NCBI RefSeq assembly: GCF_016811105.1 | Contig: NZ_JAFBGM010000001.1 | Location: 2,670,126-2,734,125, forward strand | Reading direction: 5' to 3' | DNA length: 64,000 bases | DNA from: Aurantibacter crassamenti | Lineage (GTDB): Bacteria; Bacteroidota; Bacteroidia; Flavobacteriales; Flavobacteriaceae | In this document: positions 53,572 through 63,000 of the stretch, in pieces | Position numbering within the stretch: position 1 is the first letter of the stretch | How the letters are laid out: each line of letters opens with the position of its first letter | The notes under the pieces: model-generated | Seen by the model: the letters and a program-made list of their open reading frames with translations, nothing else | Databases searched by the model: none | Told to the model about the DNA's origin: nothing | Made by a program: the position numbers and the translations under genes

Positions 53572-53592
53572 AAAAGAAATAATCTTGTTGGT

Positions 53593-55125
53593 TTAGGGAA
53601 TAGTTGTGTTGTCTAAAATCATTATATCAACATCAGATTTAAGCCAATAATTCATTAAACTATCTGGAGTTTTATTAAAGGCATAAGTGAATGAACTTAA
53701 TACAATATCTAAATCACCATCACTGTTAAAATCACCAGTGTCCATTAATAACCATTTGCCTTGAGTTGTATTTTTAGTTGTAAATGGTTTAAAATGAAAG
53801 TCTTTCGAGTTGATGTTTTCTAAATATAAAAATGAAAATTCGGGCTTCTTTTGATAGTCAGGAAATGTTGATAGTACCCCAAAATCTATATCACCATCTT
53901 GATCAAAATCATGTGCTACTAATCTTGTAGCACCATTTATTGGACAGAAATACTTTTCTTCAAACTTATTTTCGCCATCATTAATATAAATTCGAAGTCC
54001 ATGATATGGTTTTGGCACAAAACTTTTATCAGCATTATCACCATGTGCAGTAATAATATCATCATCGCCATCACCGTCATAATCTAATAATTCAAACCAA
54101 CTTGTTCCGTATACCGGACTGAATTTAATAACAGGGTCTGCGTTAAATTCTAAACTATCTTGTTGATATAAAATAGTTATACTTTCCCGCCCTTGTGAGG
54201 CTAGAGTGACTAAATCTAACTTACCGTCATTGTTCATGTCTTTAGCAATAGTACGAATCGTTCCTGGTTGGTTTAATAGTGTTTTTTTTTGGCGATTTAG
54301 GCCGGTAACAGTGTACAATAATGATAATGACCCTGTAAGATGGCCAAATTCTGAAACCACTATTTCTTTCTGCCCATTATTGTTTAAGTCCTTTACTAAA
54401 GTGTTAACAGGTCTGTGAAGTGTAAATGGCAGTTGTTCAATCTTATTTTTCGAATGTATATCAATATTACCTTTTTTAATTTCAGATGGATGTAGTATGC
54501 CAACTAACGTAACCAATTCTATTTCATCTGCTTTAAAATAGTCTGTAATAGGTGTTGATTTTTGTAGAATAGTTTTAATGCTATTTTCCATGGCATTGTA
54601 TTCTAATAATTTACCGCTTGTGTCAGCCAAAAGAATAGTATTATTAGATTGATTGTATTTTAAAAAGGTAATATAAGAGCCAAGAGTGCTATCAATATTA
54701 ATTTGTTTAGAGGTAAATTGAATTAGTTCACTTGGGTTTTGAATAGTGCCTTCTGCCTCTAAAGAATCTGGAGCCATTCGTATTATATAGTCTTTTAAAA
54801 GAGTCCAATCTTGTAATGATAATTGGGGCTGATTTGGATAAATACCTGTTTGTCTCATTGCAATTTGTTCACTGACTGAATGTGATTTATAAGGGTCGTT
54901 AGAATTATCAATTAATCCCATTAATGCGGCCATTTCAGGTAGCACACCTGTTTTCCATATTTTTTTAGGTAAAGCATTAATGTCTGGTAACTCATGACAA
55001 CGAGCACATTGCGTTTTGAACAAAATTTCTGCTTTTTCATCAGAAGGTGAGGTGCACGAAACAATTACTATTGCATAAAACAAGAACAGTATTTTAATTA
55101 AAAGACTATTTGTTTTTCGGTTCAT
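53593..55125 (-). CDS. Cytochrome c-type heme plus FG-GAP/VCBS repeat lipoprotein
   Basis: A 510-residue lipoprotein (signal with IVIVSC, Cys24). One heme-binding motif CARCH (about residues 40-44) lies in a short cytochrome c-like region ending near residue 115 (LQDWTLLKDYIIRMAP). The rest is a beta-propeller of FG-GAP/VCBS repeats with calcium-binding loops such as DLNNNGQKEIV, DMNNDGKLDLVT, DYDGDGDDDIITA, DFDQDGDIDFGV and DFNSDGDLDIVL. Such proteins are frequent in marine Bacteroidota; their function is unknown. It converges on the sulfatase gene with 21 bases between. Confidence 0.88.
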   Translation of the reverse strand: MNRKTNSLLIKILFLFYAIVIVSCTSPSDEKAEILFKTQCARCHELPDINALPKKIWKTGVLPEMAALMGLIDNSNDPYKSHSVSEQIAMRQTGIYPNQPQLSLQDWTLLKDYIIRMAPDSLEAEGTIQNPSELIQFTSKQINIDSTLGSYITFLKYNQSNNTILLADTSGKLLEYNAMENSIKTILQKSTPITDYFKADEIELVTLVGILHPSEIKKGNIDIHSKNKIEQLPFTLHRPVNTLVKDLNNNGQKEIVVSEFGHLTGSLSLLYTVTGLNRQKKTLLNQPGTIRTIAKDMNNDGKLDLVTLASQGRESITILYQQDSLEFNADPVIKFSPVYGTSWFELLDYDGDGDDDIITAHGDNADKSFVPKPYHGLRIYINDGENKFEEKYFCPINGATRLVAHDFDQDGDIDFGVLSTFPDYQKKPEFSFLYLENINSKDFHFKPFTTKNTTQGKWLLMDTGDFNSDGDLDIVLSSFTYAFNKTPDSLMNYWLKSDVDIMILDNTTIP

Positions 55126-55233
55126 TGGTTGTGTTGTATGTTGGCTTTAAAGTCTGGTCTTATCTACTTGTTTGTTAGAGCATATTATAATTTCTAAAGC
55201 TGCCCATTTATTTATTGCAATCGTAATTAGACT

Positions 55234-56415
55234 TTAATTAATTTTTTTACATTTTAGAATAATTAATTTTTCATCTAAAATCTTACTAAAAAATAAATAT
55301 TGATTTCCACCATCTTGTATTTTTAATTTTTTTCGAATAAGCATCACACTATCAGGAAAGTTGCGTGTGGTCACATTTGCTTTCTGAATATTCAATTTTT
55401 TAAAAGCAATTTTGTTATAAGGTAAAATAGTTTCAATTAAAAATCGTCTACCCGGAAAATCAATCAACGTTTCAGATGTATATAAATGACTGTGTTCATG
55501 CAATTTTTTTAGAGACAATTGCTCACCTATTAATTTGAAGGCACCAGACTTTAAAATAGCAGCATTCGGTTCATACAAATATTGCAAGGGCTCTGAGAGG
55601 TTAGTAATAGCTTTTGCCTCAGCTTCAAAATTAAAATCAAAAGTTTGGTTATTCTCTTTTTTTAAATTGATTGTCTTTATTGTAATAGAACCATTATAGT
55701 CTTTCTTTAGTAACCACAATAATTCTTTAACCTCATTATTTACAGCGATAACATGAATTTCGGCAACATTTGAAAGCTCATTAATACCTAGAGATAAATC
55801 ATGTAGTGGTGAAGTTTTCACTAAAATAGTATCAGTTTTTTCAAAAAGAATTTCAAGATGTTCGATAATATTTGGTGAACAATCTTCAAACTTAAATACC
55901 TTACCTTTTAAATCATTTCTACGTGAAGGGTCAATATAAATACAATCAAATTGACGTTTTGATTCTTTGACAAATGAAATTCCATCTTGAATTATCGAAA
56001 GTACATTTGTTGCATTTAGAATATTAAAGTTATGGCTCGCAATTTCAGCCAATTCCACGTCAATTTCACAATGGAAAACTTCACTAATTTTTTTTGAAAA
56101 AAAGTAACTATCTACTCCAAAACCACCAGTCACATCTACCAGTGAATTTCCAGTTACAATTTGCGATTTATACAGAGCAGTCAACTCAGAAGATGTTTGC
56201 TCAACATTGAGCTTTTTAGGATAATAAATACCTACAGAGTTAAACCAAGTGGGTAACTTTTTTTTGCACTTTTTTTTTGATTCTATTTGTTGCGCTAGTT
56301 CTTTTTGTGAAACCCCAACAAATTCTTGTTTCTTTAATAAAATCGACATTAAGTCGATATTTGTATTATTTTTTATAAAAACCTGTATATCAGTATTTAA
56401 GAGTAGTTTGTTCAA
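55234..56415 (-). CDS. SAM-dependent methyltransferase with THUMP-like domain
   Basis: A 393-residue protein with a class I methyltransferase core (VDVTGGFGVDSYFFSKK as the SAM motif near residue 90; FDCIYIDPSRR as the catalytic-strand motif). A C-terminal THUMP-like domain follows (AAILKSGAFKLIGEQL, then LHEHSHLYTS and FPGRRFLIE). RNA is the expected substrate but the target base is unknown. It starts with TTG at 56415, since the next ATG is 21 codons in. It follows the AI-2E gene by 7 bases. Confidence 0.86.
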   Translation of the reverse strand: MNKLLLNTDIQVFIKNNTNIDLMSILLKKQEFVGVSQKELAQQIESKKKCKKKLPTWFNSVGIYYPKKLNVEQTSSELTALYKSQIVTGNSLVDVTGGFGVDSYFFSKKISEVFHCEIDVELAEIASHNFNILNATNVLSIIQDGISFVKESKRQFDCIYIDPSRRNDLKGKVFKFEDCSPNIIEHLEILFEKTDTILVKTSPLHDLSLGINELSNVAEIHVIAVNNEVKELLWLLKKDYNGSITIKTINLKKENNQTFDFNFEAEAKAITNLSEPLQYLYEPNAAILKSGAFKLIGEQLSLKKLHEHSHLYTSETLIDFPGRRFLIETILPYNKIAFKKLNIQKANVTTRNFPDSVMLIRKKLKIQDGGNQYLFFSKILDEKLIILKCKKIN

Positions 56416-56422
56416 ATTTTAG

Positions 56423-57511
56423 CTATAAGTCTTTAGTTAAAGATTTGACAGTCTTATTATCTGCTAAAAATTCCTTTAAAATTACTTTAATAGCAGTGTA
56501 TCCGGGTACTGCGACAATCATTCCAACTACTCCAAAAAGTAATCCTGCAATTATAATTACAAGAAATATTTCTAATGGATGTGATTTTACACTATTCGAA
56601 AATATTAAAGGTTGTGAGAAGAAATTATCTACCAATTGACCAATGGTTAAACCTATTAAAATATATCCTGTTTTAGGAAGTATAACCGTACTAAAATCTG
56701 AACCTAAATTACTGGTCATTGTCAGTACGATCATTAGGCCTCCACCAATTATTGGACCTACGTATGGAATTACATTAAATAGCGCACATAAAAATGCAAT
56801 TACGATGGCGTTTTCAATACCAACAATTAATAGAACTATAGTGTAAATGACAAAAAGAATTAGAATCTGAAGTAAAAGACCAACAAAATACCGTGATAAT
56901 AGATTGTTTATTTTATCAATTGATTTAATGGTGCGTTGTTCGTTACGATCAGGTACAAAAGCGAGAATACCAGATTGAAATAATTTGCTGTCTTTTAAAA
57001 AGAAGAATGAAATAAAAAGCACTGAAAAAAGACCTATGCTCAAGTCTCCTAAAGTTCCCATTAATGAGTTCAGAAAATTGGGGATAAATCCAAAATCAAG
57101 ATTAGCGAAAATCTTAGATTCTTTGATGCTTTTTTCTATATCATTTGGGCTAAGCCCTAAGTACTGGGTGATTTCTCTATAAAGGCCTTCTACATTTTGT
57201 TGTAAATCTTCAATATTAAGCAGTGATAGGTTTTTACCTTGCTCAGCCAATAGCGGAACAAAAAGCGCCAATATACCAACGAAAACACCAAGAATTAAGA
57301 GCATTGTGAGTACTACAGCTAAGGTGTTGGGGAATTTCAATTTTCGTCTTAAAAATAGAATTACCGGCCTACCAATTAAGGCTATAACGGCGGCTATTGC
57401 TAAATAAGCCAAAACAGATTCTATTTTATATAGAAAGTACAGGCCTAGTGCAATAGCAAAAAGAATACCGATGGCTCTTAGAATACCTTTTGAAATAATT
57501 TTTGCTGTCAT
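56423..57511 (-). CDS. AI-2E family (PerM-like) transporter
   Basis: A 362-residue membrane protein with seven or eight hydrophobic segments. It has the family features LGLYFLYKIESVLAYLAIAAV at the start, a soluble part (about 85-145), then GIENAIVIAFLCALFNVIPYVGPIIGG and the closing NSVKSHPLEIFLVIIIAGLL. Family members include exporters for diverse small molecules and Na+/H+ antiporters, so an AI-2 role must not be assumed. It follows DUF4159 by 3 bases and precedes the methyltransferase gene. Confidence 0.88.
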   Translation of the reverse strand: MTAKIISKGILRAIGILFAIALGLYFLYKIESVLAYLAIAAVIALIGRPVILFLRRKLKFPNTLAVVLTMLLILGVFVGILALFVPLLAEQGKNLSLLNIEDLQQNVEGLYREITQYLGLSPNDIEKSIKESKIFANLDFGFIPNFLNSLMGTLGDLSIGLFSVLFISFFFLKDSKLFQSGILAFVPDRNEQRTIKSIDKINNLLSRYFVGLLLQILILFVIYTIVLLIVGIENAIVIAFLCALFNVIPYVGPIIGGGLMIVLTMTSNLGSDFSTVILPKTGYILIGLTIGQLVDNFFSQPLIFSNSVKSHPLEIFLVIIIAGLLFGVVGMIVAVPGYTAIKVILKEFLADNKTVKSLTKDL

Positions 57512-57514
57512 TTG

Positions 57515-58165
57515 CTAATTCTTAAAAGCATAAGAAATAATATTTGCACCCATTTGTAGTGCTTTTTCACGTACTTCTGCGGGGTCATTGTGTACAGATG
57601 AATCTTCCCAGCCATCGCCTAAATCACTTTCAAAAGTAAAAAGTAATACTAGTCTATTTTCATAGGTAATGCCAAAAGCTTGTGGTCGTTTGCCATCATG
57701 CTCATGAATTTTAGGTAGACCTTCAGAAAATTTAAAGTTTTGTTTGAAAATAGGATGATCTACACCCAATTCTTCAAGTTGCGTATTTGGAAACACTTTT
57801 GAAATTTCTTTTTCAAGATAAGGCCGCATACCATAATTATCATCAATATGTAAAAACCCACCAGCTAAGAGATAAGTTCTTAAATTTTCAGCTTCCTCGG
57901 TAGAAAACACCACATTGCCATGGCCGGTCATATGTAGAAAAGGATATTGAAATAAAGATGAACTACCCACTTCAACGGCCTCAACCTTTTCTTTTAAGTT
58001 GGTATTAATAGTTAAATTACAATAGCGAATTAAATTTGGTAATGCAGTTGGGTTCGAATACCAATCACCACCACCATTGTACTTTAGTATTGCTAATTCT
58101 TGCGCATGAATGGGTAGTGCACAAAAAACTAAGCAAATGATGAGTACTAATTTATACGCTTTCAT
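57515..58165 (-). CDS. DUF4159 family exported protein
   Basis: A 216-residue exported protein: signal peptide about 1-21 (ending PIHAQE), then the DUF4159 domain with LAILKYNGGGDWYSNPTALP, FLHMTGHGNVVFSTEEAENLRTYL and GGFLHIDDNYGM. The GGFLHIDD segment resembles glutamine-amidotransferase-like folds. Function is unknown. First gene of a three-gene operon with the AI-2E-type transporter and the methyltransferase. Confidence 0.86.
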   Translation of the reverse strand: MKAYKLVLIICLVFCALPIHAQELAILKYNGGGDWYSNPTALPNLIRYCNLTINTNLKEKVEAVEVGSSSLFQYPFLHMTGHGNVVFSTEEAENLRTYLLAGGFLHIDDNYGMRPYLEKEISKVFPNTQLEELGVDHPIFKQNFKFSEGLPKIHEHDGKRPQAFGITYENRLVLLFTFESDLGDGWEDSSVHNDPAEVREKALQMGANIISYAFKN

Positions 58166-58193
58166 AATTGATGAAATTAAATCAATATAATTC

Positions 58194-58201
58194 CAAATTT
58201 A
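58194..58201 (-). promoter_or_regulatory. Candidate -7 element for the DUF4159 operon
   Basis: Reverse-strand TAAATTTG, a full TAnnTTTG match, 28 bases before the ATG at 58165. No clear TTG at -33. Confidence 0.35.
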
Positions 58202-58234
58202 GTCATAATCATATTGATTGTTGACTGAGTATAA

Positions 58235-58942
58235 TTAAGCATTGTTAATGACTGCGACAGTTGCACAAGCGACTAAAGCAGCAGTTTCTGTGCGCAATCT
58301 ATTTTTGCCTAACGATACGGGTAAAAAACCTTTTTTTAGCGCAAGATCAATCTCGTTAGCACTAAAATCACCTTCAGGTCCAATAAGAACGGTAACATCA
58401 TTATCTGCCGCTACTCTTCTTTTTAATTCCATTTTTTCACCTTCTTCACAATGTGCAATAAACAAAAGTCCATTTTTTTCTAATTCGAGGTAATCTGTGT
58501 ATTTAATGGCCTGATTTAATTTGGGTAAATATGCCTGTAATGATTGTTTCATAGCCGATTGCAAAACTTTTTGCATGCGCTCAATTTTTATAATTTTTCG
58601 TTCAGAATGTTCGCAAATAATAGGGGTGATTTCATTAACGCCTATCTCTGTAGCTTTTTCAAGAAACCATTCAAAACGATCATTCATCTTGGTTGGTGCA
58701 ACAACCAAATGCAAATAATGCATGGTTTTATGCTTTTTCTCTCTTGAAATTATTTCGGCCTTGCATCTTTTTATACTAGCATCAATAATTCTTGCTTGAT
58801 AAATATAGCCCTTGCCATTAGTGATATAGAGTTCATCATCAACTTTTTTTCTCAGTACTTTAATAATATGCTTACTCTCTTCAGATGAAAAAGAAAATTG
58901 AGAAATAGAGTTATCAATTTCAGGATTATAAAAAAGTTGCAT
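58235..58942 (-). CDS. rsmE: 16S rRNA (uracil(1498)-N(3))-methyltransferase
   Basis: RsmE methylates U1498 of 16S rRNA. The 235-residue product has an N-terminal PUA-like part (HIIKVLRKKVDDELYITNGKG) and a SPOUT knot domain with WFLEKATEIGVNEI, LIGPEGDFSANEI and the SAM-binding SLGKNRLRTETAAL near the C-terminus. It lies 26 bases after tsaD on the same strand. Confidence 0.95.
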   Translation of the reverse strand: MQLFYNPEIDNSISQFSFSSEESKHIIKVLRKKVDDELYITNGKGYIYQARIIDASIKRCKAEIISREKKHKTMHYLHLVVAPTKMNDRFEWFLEKATEIGVNEITPIICEHSERKIIKIERMQKVLQSAMKQSLQAYLPKLNQAIKYTDYLELEKNGLLFIAHCEEGEKMELKRRVAADNDVTVLIGPEGDFSANEIDLALKKGFLPVSLGKNRLRTETAALVACATVAVINNA

Positions 58943-58968
58943 TTTGGTGTTTTTTACAATTTTAGGTG

Positions 58969-60000
58969 TTATTCACTTAGGCGGTATCTCGGTTGGGCTG
59001 TAATGTTTTGATCAGAAAAATGACCTTGCTTGTATTTTAAATGTCCAACTATACCAATCATTGCCGCATTATCTGTGCAATACTCAAATTTAGGAATAAA
59101 CGTTGACCATCCTTTAGTTTTTTCGGCATCTTTCAAAGCTTTTCTAATTCCTGAATTAGCAGAAACTCCACCGCCTATGGCAATTTTTTTAATTCCGGTT
59201 TGTTTTACGGCCTTATTAAGTTTATCCATCAAAATGGAAATTATAGTATATTGAATGGATGCACAAATGTCATTTAGATTTTCATTTACAAAATCTGGAT
59301 TTTCTTTCACGGCCTTTTGCGTAAAATATAAAATACTTGTTTTTAACCCACTAAAGCTAAAATTAAGTCCGTCTACTTTTGGCTTTGGAAATTTGAATTT
59401 AAGTGGATTTCCTTCATTGGCATATTTGTCTATAAGTGGTCCGCCAGGGTAGCGTAGCCCTAAAATTTTAGCACTTTTATCAAATGCTTCTCCTACTGCA
59501 TCATCTAAACTTTCACCTAAAATTTCCATATCAAAATAATCTTTAACCAAAACAATTTGTGTGTGACCCCCACTAATAGTCATAGCTAAAAAAGGAAATT
59601 CAGGCATTTTTGAAATATCATCGTCTTCAATAAAGTGCGCTAAAATATGGGCTTGCATATGGTTCACCTCAATAAGTGGAATGCTTAAGCCGAGTGCTAA
59701 AGATTTTGCAAAAGAGGTGCCCACCAAAAGTGAACCCATAAGACCCGGTCCGCGTGTAAAAGCTATGGCAGATAATTGTTTTTTGTCGATATTTGCTTTA
59801 GCTAAGGCTTGATGTACAACTGGAACTATATTTTGTTGATGTGCCCTTGATGCAAGTTCGGGAACAACACCACCATATTGCTCATGTATTTTTTGTGTAG
59901 CAACAACATTGCTAATAACCTTCTGATTGATTAAAACAGCAGCCGCTGTGTCATCACAAGAAGATTCAATAGCTAAAATATAAATAGTTTCGTTTTCCAC
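58969..60000 (-). CDS. tsaD: tRNA N6-adenosine threonylcarbamoyltransferase TsaD
   Basis: TsaD transfers the threonylcarbamoyl group to A37 of ANN-decoding tRNAs with TsaB, TsaC and TsaE. The 343-residue product has the family start ILAIESSCDDTAAAV, RGPGLMGSLLVG, the metal-binding NHMQAHILAH, SGGHTQIVLV and the late GGGVSANSGIR. It starts with GTG at 60000. Divergent from the TamB-like gene. Confidence 0.96.
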   Translation of the reverse strand: MENETIYILAIESSCDDTAAAVLINQKVISNVVATQKIHEQYGGVVPELASRAHQQNIVPVVHQALAKANIDKKQLSAIAFTRGPGLMGSLLVGTSFAKSLALGLSIPLIEVNHMQAHILAHFIEDDDISKMPEFPFLAMTISGGHTQIVLVKDYFDMEILGESLDDAVGEAFDKSAKILGLRYPGGPLIDKYANEGNPLKFKFPKPKVDGLNFSFSGLKTSILYFTQKAVKENPDFVNENLNDICASIQYTIISILMDKLNKAVKQTGIKKIAIGGGVSANSGIRKALKDAEKTKGWSTFIPKFEYCTDNAAMIGIVGHLKYKQGHFSDQNITAQPRYRLSE

Positions 60001-60025
60001 TTAGTTTGGAATAAATATTGGAGTA

Positions 60026-60053
60026 CAAAAGTAAAACATAAAAGCGCTATCAA
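60026..60053 (-). promoter_or_regulatory. Candidate promoter of tsaD-rsmE
   Basis: Reverse-strand TTG (60053-60051), 17 bases, then TACTTTTG (60033-60026). Both halves fit the Bacteroidota pattern, and a leader of about 22 bases would result. It overlaps the likely start of the TamB-like gene on the other strand. Confidence 0.45.
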
Positions 60054-63000
60054 AAAACTGAGAAAAATACTGGTCAGAACACTATTGGTGTTAGTTCTCA
60101 TATGCGTTTTAAGCACTATAATTCTCTCGTTGCCCATTGTTCAAACTCGTTTCGCTAAATACGCGACAACCTCAATAAACAAAGAGTTTGGTACAAATAT
60201 TAATATTGCTAAATTAAGAGTTTCTTTGATTTCTTGGGATACAGCTCTTGAAGGTGTTTATATTGAAGACTTTAGAAAAGACACACTTTTTTATGTTAAT
60301 GAACTTACTACATCTGTTTTGAGTGTCAAAAATATGATGGATGGTAAGTTAGAATTCGGTGAAATTGATATTGATAAGCTAGATTTTAAATTAATAAAAT
60401 ATCAAGATAGTATAAGCACAAACCTTGAAGTATTTATTGATAAATTAGATGATGGTGAGCCAAGAATACCAGGAACACCACCTTTCTTTTTTTCTTCCTC
60501 TAATGTAAATATTGCCAATAGTCATTTTCGTTTGATAGACGAAAACCAAGATAATATAAATGTTCTTGATTTTCAAAAGCTGAACATTACTGGTGATAAT
60601 TTTCAAATTTTAGGGCCTGAAGTAGATGTTGATATTAAAGCTATGAATTTTAGTAGCGATAGGGGTATTGATGTAAGTAATCTAATCACAGAATTTAAGT
60701 ATACCAAGCAGCAAATGCGCTTTGATTCTTTAACTATTAAAACACCACAATCTGAACTTTTAGGTAGTTTAAGGTTCGATTATGAACGAAAAGATTTTGC
60801 CGATTTTTTTAACAAAGTTGAAGTTAATGCACAGTTTGAAGAATCAGAAGTTGCTTTTGATGAAATCAATATGCTTTACAATAGATTTGGGAAAGGAAAT
60901 AAAGCAATTTTTTCTTCAAATATTAGTGGTGTATTAAATGATTTAAACACGAATGATCTTTTTGTTGCATCAAACAATACCGGTATTCGTGGTGATTTTA
61001 ATTTCAAAAATTTATTTACAAAATCGCAGCCTTTTTCAATGGATGGTAAGTTGAAAAATGTGACTACAAGTTATTATGAGCTCCGTTCTTTATTGCCGAA
61101 TATTCTAGGGCAATCTTGGCCAACTTCATTTCGTAAACTAGGTCAGTTTACTATTCGTGGTGATGCCTATGTAACAGAAACTTCGATCAGTGCCAAAGTA
61201 AATTTGAATACTGCAATTGGCAGTAGTTACGCAGATTTAGATATGACTAATATTAATCATATTGATAATGCTGCATACAAAGGTTTTATCTCATTGATTG
61301 ATTTTGATTTGGGTGATTTTGTTGAAAACAAAAGTCTAGGTAAAGCAACGTTAGATTTTAATGTTGAGGGTAAAGGTTTTGTGCAAAAGAACTTGAATAC
61401 TGAAATTATTGGTCAAGTGTATTCGCTTGTTTTTAATGGGTATGAATATAATGATTTAAAGGTTTCAGGACTTTTAAAAGAACAACTTTTTGACGGTTCT
61501 TTAGTAAGTAATGATAAGAATGTACAATTCAGTTTTAAAGGATTAGCAGACTTAGGAAACAATCTTAATAATTTCAATTTTATCGCTTCTGTTGATTATA
61601 TGGATCTTAAGAAGTTAAATTTCATAAATGACAGTATTTCTATTTTTAGAGGTAATGTAAATATGGATATTTCCGGAAACTCGCTTGATGATTTTGTGGG
61701 CGATATAAAATTCACGAAAACCATTTTTGAGAACAAGAATGACACCTATTATTTTGAAGATTTTAAGGTGTCATCATCCTTTGAAAAAGATTCAATACGA
61801 GTCATTGATATAAATTCTCCAGATATAATTACAGGTTATATGAAAGGTAAGTTCATGGTAAGTGAACTTGGTAAATTGGTGCAAAATTCAATAGGTAGTA
61901 TTTATACAAATTATCGTCCTTTTAAAATATCTGATGGGCAAACTTTGAATTTTAATTTTAAAATTTATAATAAGATTGTAGATGTATTTTTTCCAGAAGT
62001 CAAATTCGATCCAAATACATTTATTAAGGGTAATATTATTGCCGATGATGGTGATTTTAAGTTGAATTTTAGATCACCAAGTATTGCTGCATATGGCAAT
62101 CAAGCAGATCAAATTAATGTCACTATAGATAACAAAAACCCCTTATTTAACACCTTTATATCTGTAGGTGATTTATCTACCGCATATTATGATGTAAAAG
62201 ATTTTAATTTAATAAACACCACGTTAAAAGACACCCTCTTTTTTAGAACTGAATTTACCGGAGGCAGTGAATATAATGACAGTTATAAGCTAAATTTTTA
62301 TCACACCTTTAATAATGAAAATAAGTCAGTAATAGGTCTTAAAACTTCAGATGTTAGCTTTAAAGGAAATACATGGGTATTGAATAAAGATGGTAATACG
62401 CAAAACAAAGTAGTTCTTAATCGAACATTAGATAGTATTAGTATTCAAGAAATTGTAATGCACAATAGTGAAGATGAAGAAATACGCCTCAAAGGGCAGT
62501 TGGCTGATTCAACATACAAAGATTTAGAATTACAATTTAAAATAGTATCGCTAAATAAAATTACACCTGGGGTAGACAGTCTTAGGCTTCAAGGTGAAGT
62601 AAATGGTAAGCTACATGTGCTTCAGAAAGATGATATTTATTTGCCAACTTCAAACTTAGCAATAAACGAATTTGGTATTAATGATATTCGTTTAGGCGAT
62701 TTAACTATTGGTATTGTCGGTAATCGTGATTTAACAGATTTTGTTGTGAATTCACAAATTACAGATAAGGGTATTGAAAAAATGGGCGTAGTTGGTAACA
62801 TCAAAAATCAAGGTGATTTGCCTGAAGCAAATCTCCTAGTTAATTTTACCAATTTTGATATTGAACCATTTGCCCCGTTAGGTCAAGGAATTATAGGTGA
62901 TATTCGGGGTGATTTGAATGGTAACGCAAGAATACAAGGTGTTGTAAATAATCCGGAGTTTAGTGGAATCTTAACTTTAGACAATGCTGGTATTGGAATT

